DNA of 36,176 nt from Mesostigma viride (GCA_009746045.1 RPFO01000681.1:1-36176); one strand, 5' to 3'. Shown: positions 1 through 7,731, counted from the stretch's first letter. A program made the numbers and translations. The notes: generated by a model not told the origin, from the letters alone.

Positions 1-2
1 AG

Positions 3-161
3 CTGGCTGCCAAGCAGGCTGCTCTTGAGCAGGCTGCCATTGACCAGGCTGCTGCTGCTGAGCAGGCCAGAAAGACTCAGGGGAGAGGAACCAAGGACAT
101 GCCCTTAATCCCTGATGAGGGAAATCAAGAGGAGGAATCCTCTGATGATGAGGACCAGTAA
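3..161 (+). CDS. C-terminal end of an Ala/Gln-rich protein with an acidic tail (5' end outside window)
   Basis: The frame is open from the left edge and ends at TAA 159-161, leaving 52 residues. The first part is an Ala/Gln/Glu-rich helix (AAKQAALEQAAIDQAAAAEQ), probably the end of a coiled coil. The tail is Glu/Ser/Asp-rich (EEESSDDEDQ). An AATAAA lies about 60 bp after the stop. No family can be named from so short a piece. Its GC-rich codons and acidic tail resemble the other genes of the first 8 kb. Confidence 0.7.
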   Translation: MAAKQAALEQAAIDQAAAAEQARKTQGRGTKDMPLIPDEGNQEEESSDDEDQ

Positions 162-231
162 ATAGTACTGACAAGGTTTACGTGTGACCAATGCAATGTA
201 ATGATGCAATATAATCTGGAATAAAGAATTG

Positions 232-250
232 TTTCATTAATAAATATCAT
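232..250. terminator. Candidate 3'-end element between convergent genes
   Basis: The stretch TTTCATTAATAAATATCAT lies between the rightward partial gene ending at 161 and the leftward gene ending at 482. Read leftward it is TTTATTAATGAAA, close to the stretches after the genes ending at 973, 2312 and 5327. An AATAAA (about 219-225) lies just before it on the plus strand. That it ends transcripts is inferred from position and recurrence only. Confidence 0.35.
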
Positions 251-324
251 TACATGTGTTTATTTCCATGCTTTACCACGAGGAATGACATGTTATTGTG
301 CATGCCTGTCAGCCCTCCAAAAGG

Positions 325-417
325 GGGTCACTTTAGGTTTTTGTAGTAAGGCACCTACCGCGGGATTCCCGTGGCAAAACATCTTCGGGCCCTTACTACG
401 CTCCGCGAAAGTGACCC
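325..417. repeat. Interrupted inverted repeat (long hairpin)
   Basis: GGGTCACTTT (325-334) pairs with AAAGTGACCC (408-417), and GTAGTAAGG (343-351) pairs with CCTTACTAC (390-398). The result is a two-part stem around a loop containing CCGCGGG and CCCGTGG. It sits in the gene-free gap 162-481. It could be an RNA structure, a protein-binding palindrome or a remnant of a mobile element. No open reading frame is associated with it. Confidence 0.55.
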
Positions 418-481
418 GTTTTCCCGGGTTGCGCGACTTGTGAAAATCGGCTAAGTCCCGTGGTCTTCCAGCGGGTGGGGG

Positions 482-685
482 TTAGCGCCTCCAAGGCCCC
501 CCGAATAGGACCATGCCCGGAATTAGGATGGGGATTAACAGCATTAGTTTAAGACGCCGTGATAAGGTGGCGAATTCAAACGATTTGCGCGTGTGTTCCG
601 CGTACAAGTGGTCGTGTGCTAAGGCGATGTTCACGCATATGAGATAGTACAGCAGTAGTGCTTTGATGATGGACACAATGATCAT
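482..685 (-). CDS. Small two-helix membrane protein, paralogue of the next gene
   Basis: This 67-residue protein starts with an N-terminal hydrophobic helix (MIIVSIIKALLLYYLICVN). A short polar stretch with the motif EHTRKSF follows, then a second hydrophobic helix (LMLLIPILIPGMVLFGG). The start and first 35 residues match those of the gene at 729-917, so the two are a tandem duplication. The DNA around both starts is also nearly identical. No function can be assigned. The topology fits a small viral membrane protein. Confidence 0.6.
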   Translation of the reverse strand: MIIVSIIKALLLYYLICVNIALAHDHLYAEHTRKSFEFATLSRRLKLMLLIPILIPGMVLFGGPWRR

Positions 686-728
686 TGTCTTTTCATTATG
701 GACATAATTTTGTCAATCGGGGTTGCGC

Positions 729-917
729 CTAAAAGCCGAGTAACCCGAACGGGACTACGGGGGAGACAAACAGCACTAGGAGAATACGCTTATTCCAAGG
801 GAATTTGTCAAACGATTTGCGCGTGTGTTCCATGTACAAGTGTTCCCATGCTAAGGAGAGGTTGACGCAAATGAGATAGTACAGCAATAATGCTTTGATG
901 ATGGACACAATGATCAT
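729..917 (-). CDS. Small two-helix membrane protein, paralogue of the previous gene
   Basis: This is a 62-residue protein if it starts at the ATG at 917. The frame extends upstream to 953, but the 917 start aligns exactly with the neighbouring copy (MIIVSIIKALLLYYLICVN) and is preferred. The second hydrophobic segment is near the C-terminus (ILLVLFVSPVVPFGLL). It shares the EHTRKSF motif with the 482-685 protein, but the C-terminal half has diverged. The pair are transcribed leftward and separated by 43 bp. Confidence 0.6.
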   Translation of the reverse strand: MIIVSIIKALLLYYLICVNLSLAWEHLYMEHTRKSFDKFPWNKRILLVLFVSPVVPFGLLGF

Positions 918-920
918 GGT

Positions 921-943
921 CTTTTCATTATAAAAATAAATAA
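921..943 (-). terminator. Candidate 3'-end element after the zinc protein
   Basis: In gene direction this reads TTTATTTTTATAATGAAAAG, 30 bp after the stop at 973. Similar strings follow the genes ending at 2312 (TTTTTATTAATGAAAAA) and 5327 (TTTATTTTTTAATGAAAA). It also abuts the start of the 729-917 gene, so a promoter role for that gene is an alternative. Confidence 0.35.
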
Positions 944-972
944 TATCACTCAATCGTGTTTCCTATACTGCA

Positions 973-1950
973 TCACTTGCGCCCAAAAAGCAGTGGTTTT
1001 CCCTCAGTCACGAGAAGGTCAAGCACGCCGCGGAGGAACTGCTTCTCCTCGGCTCTGTTCATGGGCTGCAAGTTGACTCCAAAGGGGACAAACTCGTCCC
1101 TCTGGTCTTTGGGTTTTTCCAGGAGGTTCTTCAAGCCGTTGTCTTGGCTGTACCCCTCCAAGAGGATCTTCGCCTTGAAGGGCGCGTTCCTTGCGCAATT
1201 GTGGCAGCGGACGCGGATCTGGTCCGAGAACTGGTCCGGGACAATATAGGCAGACATGACGTCGTGCAAGAACCTCACCGTGCAGGTGGAGCACTCCTTC
1301 GGGGGCCAACAGCTCGCCACGTTCGAGTTCTGCAGGTAGAGAGAAGTCCCTTGCTCCCCGGCCTGCGTGTCCATCTTCCAGCCCCTCACGAAACTCTGCA
1401 CGAGCTCGTTCTCCTTTTCTGTTCTGACTTCGTTGTCGGCCACCTTCAACTTGCGAATTGCGATCACGACCTTCTTTTGGTAGCAGGGCTCGCACAGAGT
1501 GGTCTTGTTGCGCATATGCTGCGTTGCAGGCGTATCGTGGACGAAGGCAGCTCCAGTGACGTACGACATGCACTCCACGCACGAATAGGAGCGGCGAGGT
1601 GGCGTATCTTGCTCAGGGACTCGGTAGCGCATGAGCGAATCCGAGTACTTGTGCACGAAGTCGGCGATTTGAGGGATGGCCTTGACGCAGCCATCGCACT
1701 TGCACTCGACGGAGCCTTGGTCGTTTTTGAAGAGGTAGAAAAAGTCCGTCGGCATGTGGAAACAGGTGTCGCAGATACGCGGCCTCACCAAGTCGAAAGC
1801 GGAGTCCTTGACGGGGTTCGACTCGTCGCTGTGCTCCACGAGGACAGGCTTCTTGCAGGCGTGCTTCTTTCGCTTGGATATGGCTGCCAAGGAGAGAGGG
1901 AACAGCGGGGTGTTGTTGAGGCGAACAGAGGACCTGGTAGCGGGAGCCAT
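973..1950 (-). CDS. Multi-zinc-module protein, unknown function
   Basis: This is a 325-residue protein from the ATG at 1950, which lies in a CCATGG context about 80 bp from a TATA-like box. The longer frame to 2055 would start inside the leader and is not preferred. Three modules follow one another, each with two CxxC pairs: ICDTC with CKCDGC, SCVEC with LCEPC, and ECSTC with RCHNC. Each module probably binds one zinc ion in a ribbon or treble-clef fold. The spacing within modules varies, and no known catalytic motif is seen. Basic residues near the N-terminus (SKRKKHACKK) could be a nuclear localisation signal. The 6953-7663 protein has one module of the same kind. A role in nucleic-acid binding or transcription is plausible but unproven. 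Confidence 0.75.
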   Translation of the reverse strand: MAPATRSSVRLNNTPLFPLSLAAISKRKKHACKKPVLVEHSDESNPVKDSAFDLVRPRICDTCFHMPTDFFYLFKNDQGSVECKCDGCVKAIPQIADFVHKYSDSLMRYRVPEQDTPPRRSYSCVECMSYVTGAAFVHDTPATQHMRNKTTLCEPCYQKKVVIAIRKLKVADNEVRTEKENELVQSFVRGWKMDTQAGEQGTSLYLQNSNVASCWPPKECSTCTVRFLHDVMSAYIVPDQFSDQIRVRCHNCARNAPFKAKILLEGYSQDNGLKNLLEKPKDQRDEFVPFGVNLQPMNRAEEKQFLRGVLDLLVTEGKPLLFGRK

Positions 1951-2026
1951 GGATGGATGAGAGTGCAAGAGGGATTGCGCGAGAGAAAACGAGAGCGAGA
2001 TGGGAAACAAGTCGCAAACTTGGAGT

Positions 2027-2035
2027 CTTTGTACC
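2027..2035 (-). promoter_or_regulatory. TATA-like box of the zinc protein gene
   Basis: In gene direction the sequence is GGTACAAAG, about 80 bp before the ATG at 1950. Perfect TATAAAA boxes stand at similar distances before the genes starting at 3193, 3931 and 7663. A CT-rich leader follows, as in those genes. Confidence 0.5.
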
Positions 2036-2049
2036 TCTCGGGAGCGGCT

Positions 2050-2180
2050 GTCCACGGGGACACAGAGTTTCGGTTACTTATCCACTGGATTTCGGTTACG
2101 AGCGGCACGGCCTTATCCACGGGAATTCGGTTACAAACGACGGCTTATCCACAGGGTTTCAGTTACGATTTACGGATAGT
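2050..2180 (-). promoter_or_regulatory. Array of composite GGTTAC / CCACGGG elements
   Basis: Three composite elements of the form ATCCACNGGNNTTCNGTTAC are spaced about 30 bp apart, preceded by GTCCACGGGGAC and a further GGTTAC. All GTTAC motifs point the same way. The array lies directly upstream of the TATA-like box of the zinc protein gene. The same two motifs recur upstream of three other genes in the first 8 kb, so this is probably a binding array for a sequence-specific regulator. Confidence 0.6.
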
Positions 2181-2277
2181 GTACGGACCCGTCCGGAAAT
2201 ACTACTTGAAGTATTTTGCCACTTGGCATGCAATTGTGTTTGACTCATTGTTGGTATTCAAGTTTGTGTGAAAATGG

Positions 2278-2300
2278 TTTTTCATTAATAAAAATAATAC
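2278..2300 (-). terminator. Candidate 3'-end element
   Basis: In gene direction this reads GTATTATTTTTATTAATGAA followed by an A run, starting about 12 bp after the stop codon at 2312. It matches the elements after the genes ending at 973 and 5327. Confidence 0.4.
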
Positions 2301-2311
2301 ACAAGGATCAT

Positions 2312-3193
2312 TTACTGAACCAGAGATACATCCACTTGCTTTCCAGCAACGACAATTTCAGTGGGAGGATTGGCCTTGGCCATCTCGGCCTGCATCCTAT
2401 CAATGTGGTCTTCCCGGATCCTCTGGCACTGCTCCTGCCAGGCACGTTTCTCAGCATCCTGAATCTCCCCCAAAACCGCTGCAGTCTCGAGTTGAATTTC
2501 CTTGATTTTTGCAGGGGTTTCCTCGAGCTGGCTAGCGGAAGTCAGGTACGTGGTGATAGGCGTCCATGAACCGGGCATGGGGAGGTGAAACTTGGCATGA
2601 ATTTTCTCCAAGCGCGTCTTCGGCGCGCCGGGGGCGGAGGGAACCATATCCGCCTGGGTAACGTTGAACATCACAGACCAATCCAGCACGGAGTAGGCCG
2701 GAGCCCAGATGATGCCCACCTTGAGAATCGGATCAGGCTGCTTGGCGGATACGGGGAAGTTGACTTGGAGCGGAATCGGGTTGCCAATCGGATCCAATGC
2801 ATGATGCCAAAACGCTTCAGAGGCGAAAGGCCTTATCTTCTGAAGAACGGGCTCTTCATTTTTCTTCCTGGGCAGCATGGTCCACTCATGAGAGGGCACA
2901 GAACGGCCGTTCTTGAGCTGAGTCGGGGAAACGAGCGCGCAGTGGGCAAAAAGCATTTCCAAAGAGTTTGGAAAGCCCCCCATTACTGCAAATTGATCCA
3001 TAACGCGAGCTGTCACCTTGGTCATGGCCCTCATCCCCGTTAGCTTGGTTTGAGCCACCAGTTGACCCACCTCAGCGAACTCCCCCACGCACAAGACCCT
3101 GAACTCGGAGAAGTCACCAAATGGATCCGTTTTCTCACGGAGTTCGTAAAGCTCTGGGACTTGGTACACTGTATGAGCGATCTGGTCGGCCAT
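2312..3193 (-). CDS. Unknown 293-residue protein of the left block
   Basis: I do not recognise this protein. It starts at the ATG at 3193, with a TATAAAA box 75-80 bp upstream and a CTCTCT-rich leader. No signal peptide, membrane helix or Cys cluster is visible. The N-terminal two thirds looks globular. From about residue 215 there is a charged helical region (KIKEIQLETAAVLGEIQDAE onward) likely to form a coiled coil, and the tail is short and hydrophobic (IVVAGKQVDVSLVQ). It is divergent from the 3931-5327 gene, and the two share a motif-rich intergenic region, so they are probably expressed together. Confidence 0.75.
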   Translation of the reverse strand: MADQIAHTVYQVPELYELREKTDPFGDFSEFRVLCVGEFAEVGQLVAQTKLTGMRAMTKVTARVMDQFAVMGGFPNSLEMLFAHCALVSPTQLKNGRSVPSHEWTMLPRKKNEEPVLQKIRPFASEAFWHHALDPIGNPIPLQVNFPVSAKQPDPILKVGIIWAPAYSVLDWSVMFNVTQADMVPSAPGAPKTRLEKIHAKFHLPMPGSWTPITTYLTSASQLEETPAKIKEIQLETAAVLGEIQDAEKRAWQEQCQRIREDHIDRMQAEMAKANPPTEIVVAGKQVDVSLVQ

Positions 3194-3267
3194 AGCTGAG
3201 AGAGAGAGAGAGTTAGAGATCAGGTGCTAGTGAGAGCGAGGTGAGAGCCCCGTGGTCGTGCACCGGG

Positions 3268-3274
3268 TTTTATA
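3268..3274 (-). promoter_or_regulatory. TATA box of the 2312-3193 gene
   Basis: TATAAAA on the minus strand lies 75-80 bp before the ATG at 3193. It is followed by a leader rich in CTCT and ending in a pyrimidine run, as before the 7663 start. Confidence 0.65.
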
Positions 3275-3289
3275 CCTTCCAGGCCGCCG

Positions 3290-3770
3290 CGGCGGTTACA
3301 AAGTGCTGAATTAGCCACGTAGCCACTTTTCGGCCGTTACTGGGCCGCGGTCCACCACGGGGATATTTATTTTCGCGGCCACGCTGCCACGGGAGAACTT
3401 TCCGGCGGTTACGGAACCACGGGGAAAATATCTGGCAGTTACGTTGTCCACGGGGACAGGGTTTTCGCGGCCACGCAGCCACGGGAAAAAAATATCCGGC
3501 GGTTGAAACTTTTGCGCGGTTACGGAATCGGATAGTTACGGTTACGCCGCCGCGGAAAAAATCCCGTGGCCTTCCACGGTCCACGGGGACAAGATATTTA
3601 CGGTTACGCTTCTAGAAGAAAAAAATCCCGTGGTCGCCAGTGTCCACGGGGACAAGATATTTACGGTTACGCTTCTAGAAGAAAAAAATCCCGTGGTCGC
3701 CAGTGTCCACGGGGCACTTTTACGCGGTTACGACGACGGTTACGGTTGCACGCGCCTATCTAGCGGCTCG
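3290..3770. promoter_or_regulatory. Divergent control region dense in GGTTACG and CCACGGG motifs
   Basis: This gene-free region lies between the divergent genes starting at 3193 and 3931. It contains about ten GTTAC motifs, all in one orientation, interleaved with TCCACGGGGAC, CCACGGG and CCCGTGG. Several combinations recur, such as CGCGGCCACG and GATATTTA next to the motifs. It probably controls both genes. The long frames crossing it are low-complexity by-products of the repeats. Confidence 0.65.
3580..3715. repeat. 63-bp perfect tandem repeat, two copies plus a partial third
   Basis: Copies start at 3580 and 3643, with a partial copy at 3706. Each unit carries TCCACGGGGACAAGATATTT, then GGTTACG, TCTAGAAG, an A run, CCCGTGG and GTCGCCAGTG. 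The two full copies look identical, so the duplication is recent or kept by conversion. It adds one more set of the regulatory motifs to the divergent control region. Confidence 0.85.
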
Positions 3771-3843
3771 TGGCGAGCCACGAAGCGATATGCGGACTTC
3801 AGCACTCGACCACGGGAGATCTCGTCAAGAAGTGGCAGCAAGG

Positions 3844-3850
3844 TATAAAA
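3844..3850 (+). promoter_or_regulatory. TATA box of the 3931-5327 gene
   Basis: TATAAAA lies 87 bp before the ATG at 3931, followed by a CT-rich leader (CACTCGCATCCCACTCGCTC). The layout matches the other TATA-type genes of the left block. Confidence 0.65.
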
Positions 3851-3930
3851 GCCGCCTCCCCACCTCGTCTCGCCACTCGCATCCCACTCGCTCAACGCAC
3901 CCAACACTCTCCTCTCACACTTTCGCAGCT

Positions 3931-5327
3931 ATGGCGGAATACCAAGGCCCCTCGGATCTCGCCATCTTCCTGTGCGAGCGGGATATCTTCCTCAAGCGCG
4001 AAATCTATCTGGCCAGAGGCGAGGCGCATTTCGGCAAGTTCAAGAAGCCTCTCCCTTTTCCATTGTTCGAGTACAGCGGGAGGCCTTCCACCGACAAGTT
4101 CAAGCGCCATCGCAGCTCCATCCACGGCTTGAAGAATGCTCGCAGCGTTTTCCAGAAGTCCGTGCAGCTCTACAACGAGCCGACCAAAATCCGCACGCCC
4201 GCTCCGTGGGATAACTTCATTCCGTGGTCCACCAACGCCAAGAACTGGAACGACAAGATCGAGCTCAGCCTCAACGACGAGCTGGTGACGAAGGCGCACT
4301 TGCAGAGGGGGAAGACGATCGAACTCCTCTGCGACACCACCAAAGAGATCTGCTGGAACGGCTTTATGCACTCGAGGAGCGCCAAGGACGCCGAGAAGCT
4401 GGGCCAGAAGCTGGACATCAAGGAGCTGGTGCGCAGGAAGGACTTTTTCGGCGAGAGGCGCATCTGGCTCGAGATGAGGGAGGCGGAAGACGGCAAGAAA
4501 GAACTCAGCGCGTCCGCGTCTAGGCACTCCATCAGTCGCGACGGGGGCAGGCCTTCCGCTTTGAAGTTCTTTTTCAACCACAACCCCGAGATGCCCTACG
4601 ACCCGATCTGGATCGTCACCAAGTCCAGATGGGTATTCAACCAGTCCGCGCCTTCGGAGGAGCAGCTCGACACCAGCGAGAGCATCGAGCCTGCGATCAA
4701 GAACATGGAGAAAGTCGTTTGCAGGCTGAGGGACATCCGGTTCAAGGTGCACATGCGGAATCCCTACCGAGACGGGGTGGAATCCCACAAGCTGGAGAGG
4801 ACCTCCGAGCTGCTGCCCCAGTGGGCCAGGACTCAGTTCAGCCCCCCCCCGCTTGGTGCCTGACCCCGGTGATGGAGGCGATTCAGAAGGAGCGCGCTGC
4901 GACCCCTCTGGAGGAGAGGGACACGGATCAGTTCGAGATCTACCAGGCGCGGTTGCAGGAGGAATGGGAGGAGGAGAAGAGGGAGTGCGAGAAGCACCCA
5001 TACGTGGAGGAGGAGTGGGTCAAGGAGGATCGCGCCAACCGCATGCTGGGCCAGAACTTGTTGCTGGCGAGGCTGTTTGAGCAGGAGGAGAGGGAGCTGC
5101 AGGAGGAGAGGAGGCAGAAGGAGAAGAAGGAGCGCGAGGAGAAGATGTTGCAGGAGGAGAGGAGAAAGGCAGAGGGCATTCCGTCCGCCTTCTGCATGTG
5201 GCGCCAGGAGGAGCAGGCGCCGGTCGTGCAGATCACACAGATGATCCTGCGCAGCTCCTCGCGGAAGCGCGGGGAGATGGAGAAGATGGTGACCCGTTCT
5301 CGCGCCAAGGTGGCCAGGGTTGTGTAA
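3931..5327 (+). CDS. Coiled-coil protein of unknown function, frame broken at a C run
   Basis: The first frame runs from the ATG at 3931 (AGCTATGGCG context) to a stop at 4863. The following frame continues without interruption to 5327. The switch falls in a run of nine C residues near 4842-4850. One missing C would restore a single protein of about 465 residues, and Pro-rich sequence on both sides supports continuity. The N-terminal 300 residues look globular and have no known motif. From about residue 320 the protein is a charged Glu/Arg/Lys coiled coil with runs such as EEWEEEKREC, then a short basic tail (RSRAKVARVV). It has strongly GC-ending codons. A structural or scaffold role is possible, but no family is recognised. 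Confidence 0.7.
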
Positions 5328-5399
5328 ATTAGGATGTGGCCAAGGTGGCCAGGGTCGTGTACACACTTAGTCTAGCCCCGTGACGGGGTGTAATCTATC

Positions 5400-5418
5400 C
5401 TTTATTTTTTAATGAAAA
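5400..5418 (+). terminator. Candidate 3'-end element
   Basis: TTTATTTTTTAATGAAAA follows the stop at 5327 by about 75 bp. It matches, in gene orientation, the elements after the genes ending at 973 and 2312. Confidence 0.4.
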
Positions 5419-5504
5419 AACACAAGTCCAACAATGAGCCCAATCTCAACAATGAGTCACCCAAACTTTCGCGAAAAAACACAAGTCCTAGACAGCCTAG
5501 GTAG

Positions 5505-5632
5505 GTGACAGATGCGAGCATAGTCCACGGGAGTGACAGACGCACGCATAGTCCACGGGAGTGACAGATGCGAGCATAGTCCACGGGAGTGACAGATGCG
5601 AGCATAGTCCGGCAGGTGACGGATGCGAGAAG
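5505..5632. repeat. 28-bp tandem repeat array, about 4.5 copies
   Basis: Units start at 5505, 5533, 5561, 5589 and, truncated, 5616. The unit begins GTGACAGATGCGAGCATAGT and ends TCCACGGGA, so each of the first three carries the CCACGGG motif found in the promoter arrays. A related GTGACAGACGC occurs at about 5799 inside the neighbouring inverted repeat. The 5328-6952 interval has no credible gene. Confidence 0.85.
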
Positions 5633-5656
5633 CGCGACGAGGCCCGCGGCAGTGTG

Positions 5657-6828
5657 GAGTGGAGATGGAGATAGTGGAGATTCATCTCCATACCCCCCCT
5701 CCCTTCTCCTAAAACTTTTCTGGCAGGAAATACTCACGCAAATTCCAATATTGTCCCGTGGAATCCTAACTGTCCAATTCCAAGTATTTTACGCGACCGT
5801 GACAGACGCCGGCACGGGGTGGAGATAGTGGAGATGGAGGTGGAGATAGGTACCTCCACCACTTTGACCTTTGTGTTTCGAAAAGGAGAAGGATTTTGGA
5901 GGAAAGGAACAGCGGGATCGGTTCGGGGGAGTCTCCAGGATTCTGATAAACCGGGTTTCATGACAAGTTTCTCGGTGCTCGAGAGCCAGACCTCGGGATT
6001 CCACGGAGTGGAGATAGTGGAGATAGTGGAGATGCATCTCCATACCCCCCCCTCCTCCCAAAAACTTTTTTGGCTGGAACGGAATGCAGTCTCTGCGCTG
6101 GCAGGTGCCGGGAATGCTATGAATATACATAAAATTTTATGGGCAGCAGAGAGAAACTTTTATACTTCCCGTGGAATATATACAAAATTTTATGGGCAGC
6201 AGAGAGAAACTTTTATACTTCCCGTGGAACATATACAAAATTTTATGGGCAGCAGAGAGAAACTTTTATACTTCCCGTGGAATATATACAAAATTTTATG
6301 GGCAGCAGAGAGAAATAGTTGTAAATATGCAAAATTTTATGGGCAGCAGAGAGACAGGGCTTGGCGGCAGACGCGAGAACTCTGGTCCAGGAAAAAGTTT
6401 TTCAAGGGAGGGGGGGGTATGGAGATGAATCTCCACTATCTCCACTATCTCCACTCTGTCGAATGCCGAGAATTCTCCCCACCCGGTGGGAACTGGGTCG
6501 AGAGAGGGGCGGGCACGGAAAGCCAGAGTGTCGCCTGATCGCATCCCGCTATCCGTTTCCTCCAAAAGCCTCCTCCTTTTCAAAAAACAAAGGTCAAAGT
6601 CGTGGAGGTACCTATCTCCACCTCTATCTCCACTATCTCCACCGCCCCGCGCACCCTCTTATGCTGTCACTCGTCACCATCGCGTAAAATACTCATAATT
6701 GGACAGTTAGGATTCCACGGGACAATTTTGGAATTTGCATGAGTATTTCCTGCCAGAAAAGTTTTGGGAGAAGGGAGGGGGGGTATGGAGATGCATCTCC
6801 ACTATCTCCATCTCCACCCCCTATGCCA
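5657..6828. repeat. Large imperfect inverted repeat (fold-back element)
   Basis: The left arm (about 5657-5930) reappears in reverse complement in the right arm (about 6555-6828). Matching landmarks, in order, are CATCTCCATACCCCCCCTCC, the block ending CTGGCAGGAAATACTCA, TCCCGTGGAATCCTAACTGT, and GGAGATAGGTACCTCCAC followed by TTTGACCTTTG. A second, inner pair (about 6003-6075 and 6388-6462) repeats the GGAGATAGTGGAGAT tracts and the C-rich run. The arms have diverged but are clearly homologous. The loop contains the 53-bp array. This could be an origin of replication, a foldback transposable element or an invertible segment. No transposase frame is seen. Confidence 0.75.
6131..6355. repeat. 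53-bp tandem repeats in the loop of the inverted repeat
   Basis: Copies start at 6131, 6184, 6237, 6290 and 6331. The first three are full 53-bp units, the fourth is shortened to 41 bp and the last is partial. The core is AAAATTTTATGGGCAGCAGA followed by GAGAAACTTTTATACTTC and CCCGTGG. The AT-rich palindromic AAAATTTT and the fixed spacing resemble iterated protein-binding sites at origins. The long frames through it are artefacts of the repetition. Confidence 0.85.
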
Positions 6829-6952
6829 GAATTAGAGGAGACTCATTGTGGGCACGCATGTTTGAGACACAAGTCGAATTTGCATTAAAAATAGGATTAC
6901 GAGTTTCATAAATAGGAGAGAGGGGCTGACAGAGGTCTATTCCCCACAGTAT

Positions 6953-7663
6953 TCACAGTTTGACAGAGGCGGCCATGTCGTGCAGGCTCTTGCACGGATC
7001 GAAGGTGGCATCCAAGTCCAGATCGTCAAAGTTGCAGCCGAAGAACGTGTCATCCACGTCCAGATCCTGGCGGGGGGACTTGCTCCCCACCTCCTCCTCC
7101 TCCTCGGAGGAGGTGTAAGAGTACGAGGGGACGGAGCCTTCGAAATCGCTCATCTCGTGATCGGAAGGAGCCTGCTCCTCCTCCTCGACTTGGGCCTCGC
7201 GATTTTCCCTGTCCATCCGGGCCAAACGGGCATTCTCCAGCTCGCGAGCGGCGTTTTCGCGGCCCAAAATCTCGTCGCGAGTCACCACCCAGGCGGCAAG
7301 CGGGTTGCCGCGAGAGAAATCGGAGCACCGCATGGAGAGTCTGGGCAGATCCTTGACTCTGGCGCCCATCCCGTCGTGCGGAGGCTTGAAATCGCGGCGG
7401 CGGCGGGAGGGAACGCACACCTTCTCGGGGGCGGGGAAGTTCTCGTCACGGGGCGTTTCGAAGAGCCCCATTTCCTGCTTCATCCGCTGCCATAGCTCCT
7501 CCTCGATCCTCTGCTTCTCGGCCTTGTTGCGCTTTGCGTTGGCGAGGCGTTTGGAGCGGCACTTGGAACAGCGACTCGTGCGCTTGCAACCGCGCTTGGG
7601 GAGGAACTCGGCGCTGTCCTTCGGGAAACGCAGGCCGCAATCGCGGCAGGCCGCAGTCGCCAT
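6953..7663 (-). CDS. Zinc-finger protein with acidic C-terminal domain, candidate transcription regulator
   Basis: This 236-residue protein starts at the ATG at 7663 (GCCATGGCG context), with a TATAAAA box 62-68 bp upstream. Residues 6-36 hold two CxxC pairs (CRDC and CSKC), a likely single zinc site, followed by a strongly basic stretch (RSKRLANAKRNKAEKQR). A basic/Pro middle (PSRRRRDFKPP) leads to a Glu/Asp/Ser-rich C-terminal third. That third includes alternating acidic and aromatic residues (DLDVDDTFF, NFDDLDLDATFD), which resemble acidic activation domains. This architecture suggests a sequence-specific activator. It lies downstream of its own GGTTAC/CCACGGG array, so autoregulation is possible. 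The DNA-binding and activation roles are inferred. Confidence 0.7.
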   Translation of the reverse strand: MATAACRDCGLRFPKDSAEFLPKRGCKRTSRCSKCRSKRLANAKRNKAEKQRIEEELWQRMKQEMGLFETPRDENFPAPEKVCVPSRRRRDFKPPHDGMGARVKDLPRLSMRCSDFSRGNPLAAWVVTRDEILGRENAARELENARLARMDRENREAQVEEEEQAPSDHEMSDFEGSVPSYSYTSSEEEEEVGSKSPRQDLDVDDTFFGCNFDDLDLDATFDPCKSLHDMAASVKL

Positions 7664-7724
7664 GGCAGGAAATGAGAGCGTGAGAGAGAGAGCGAGAGTG
7701 CGTGCGACGAGGAGGGCGGCGGGG

Positions 7725-7731
7725 TTTTATA
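7725..7731 (-). promoter_or_regulatory. TATA box of the zinc-finger/acidic gene
   Basis: TATAAAA on the minus strand lies about 62-68 bp before the ATG at 7663. It is followed by a leader of CTCTCT repeats, like that of the gene starting at 3193. Confidence 0.65.

Noticed and set aside
1144-2271. Long plus-strand frame opposite the zinc protein
   Set aside because: It is antisense to a gene with clear CxxC modules and a promoter, and has the Arg/Val/Leu-rich composition of a GC-rich shadow frame.
3892-5001. 369-residue minus-strand frame opposite the coiled-coil gene
   Set aside because: It lacks a promoter, covers the opposite strand of a well-supported gene, and its Leu/Arg/Pro composition is that of complemented GC-ending codons.
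5505-6355. CRISPR array
   Set aside because: The 28-bp and 53-bp repeats are directly tandem with no unique spacers, and no cas genes are present.
5819-6538. 239-residue plus-strand frame through the inverted repeat and the 53-bp array
   Set aside because: Its sequence simply translates the tandem repeats and GGAGAT tracts. The 53-bp period is not a multiple of three, so repeats shift frame.
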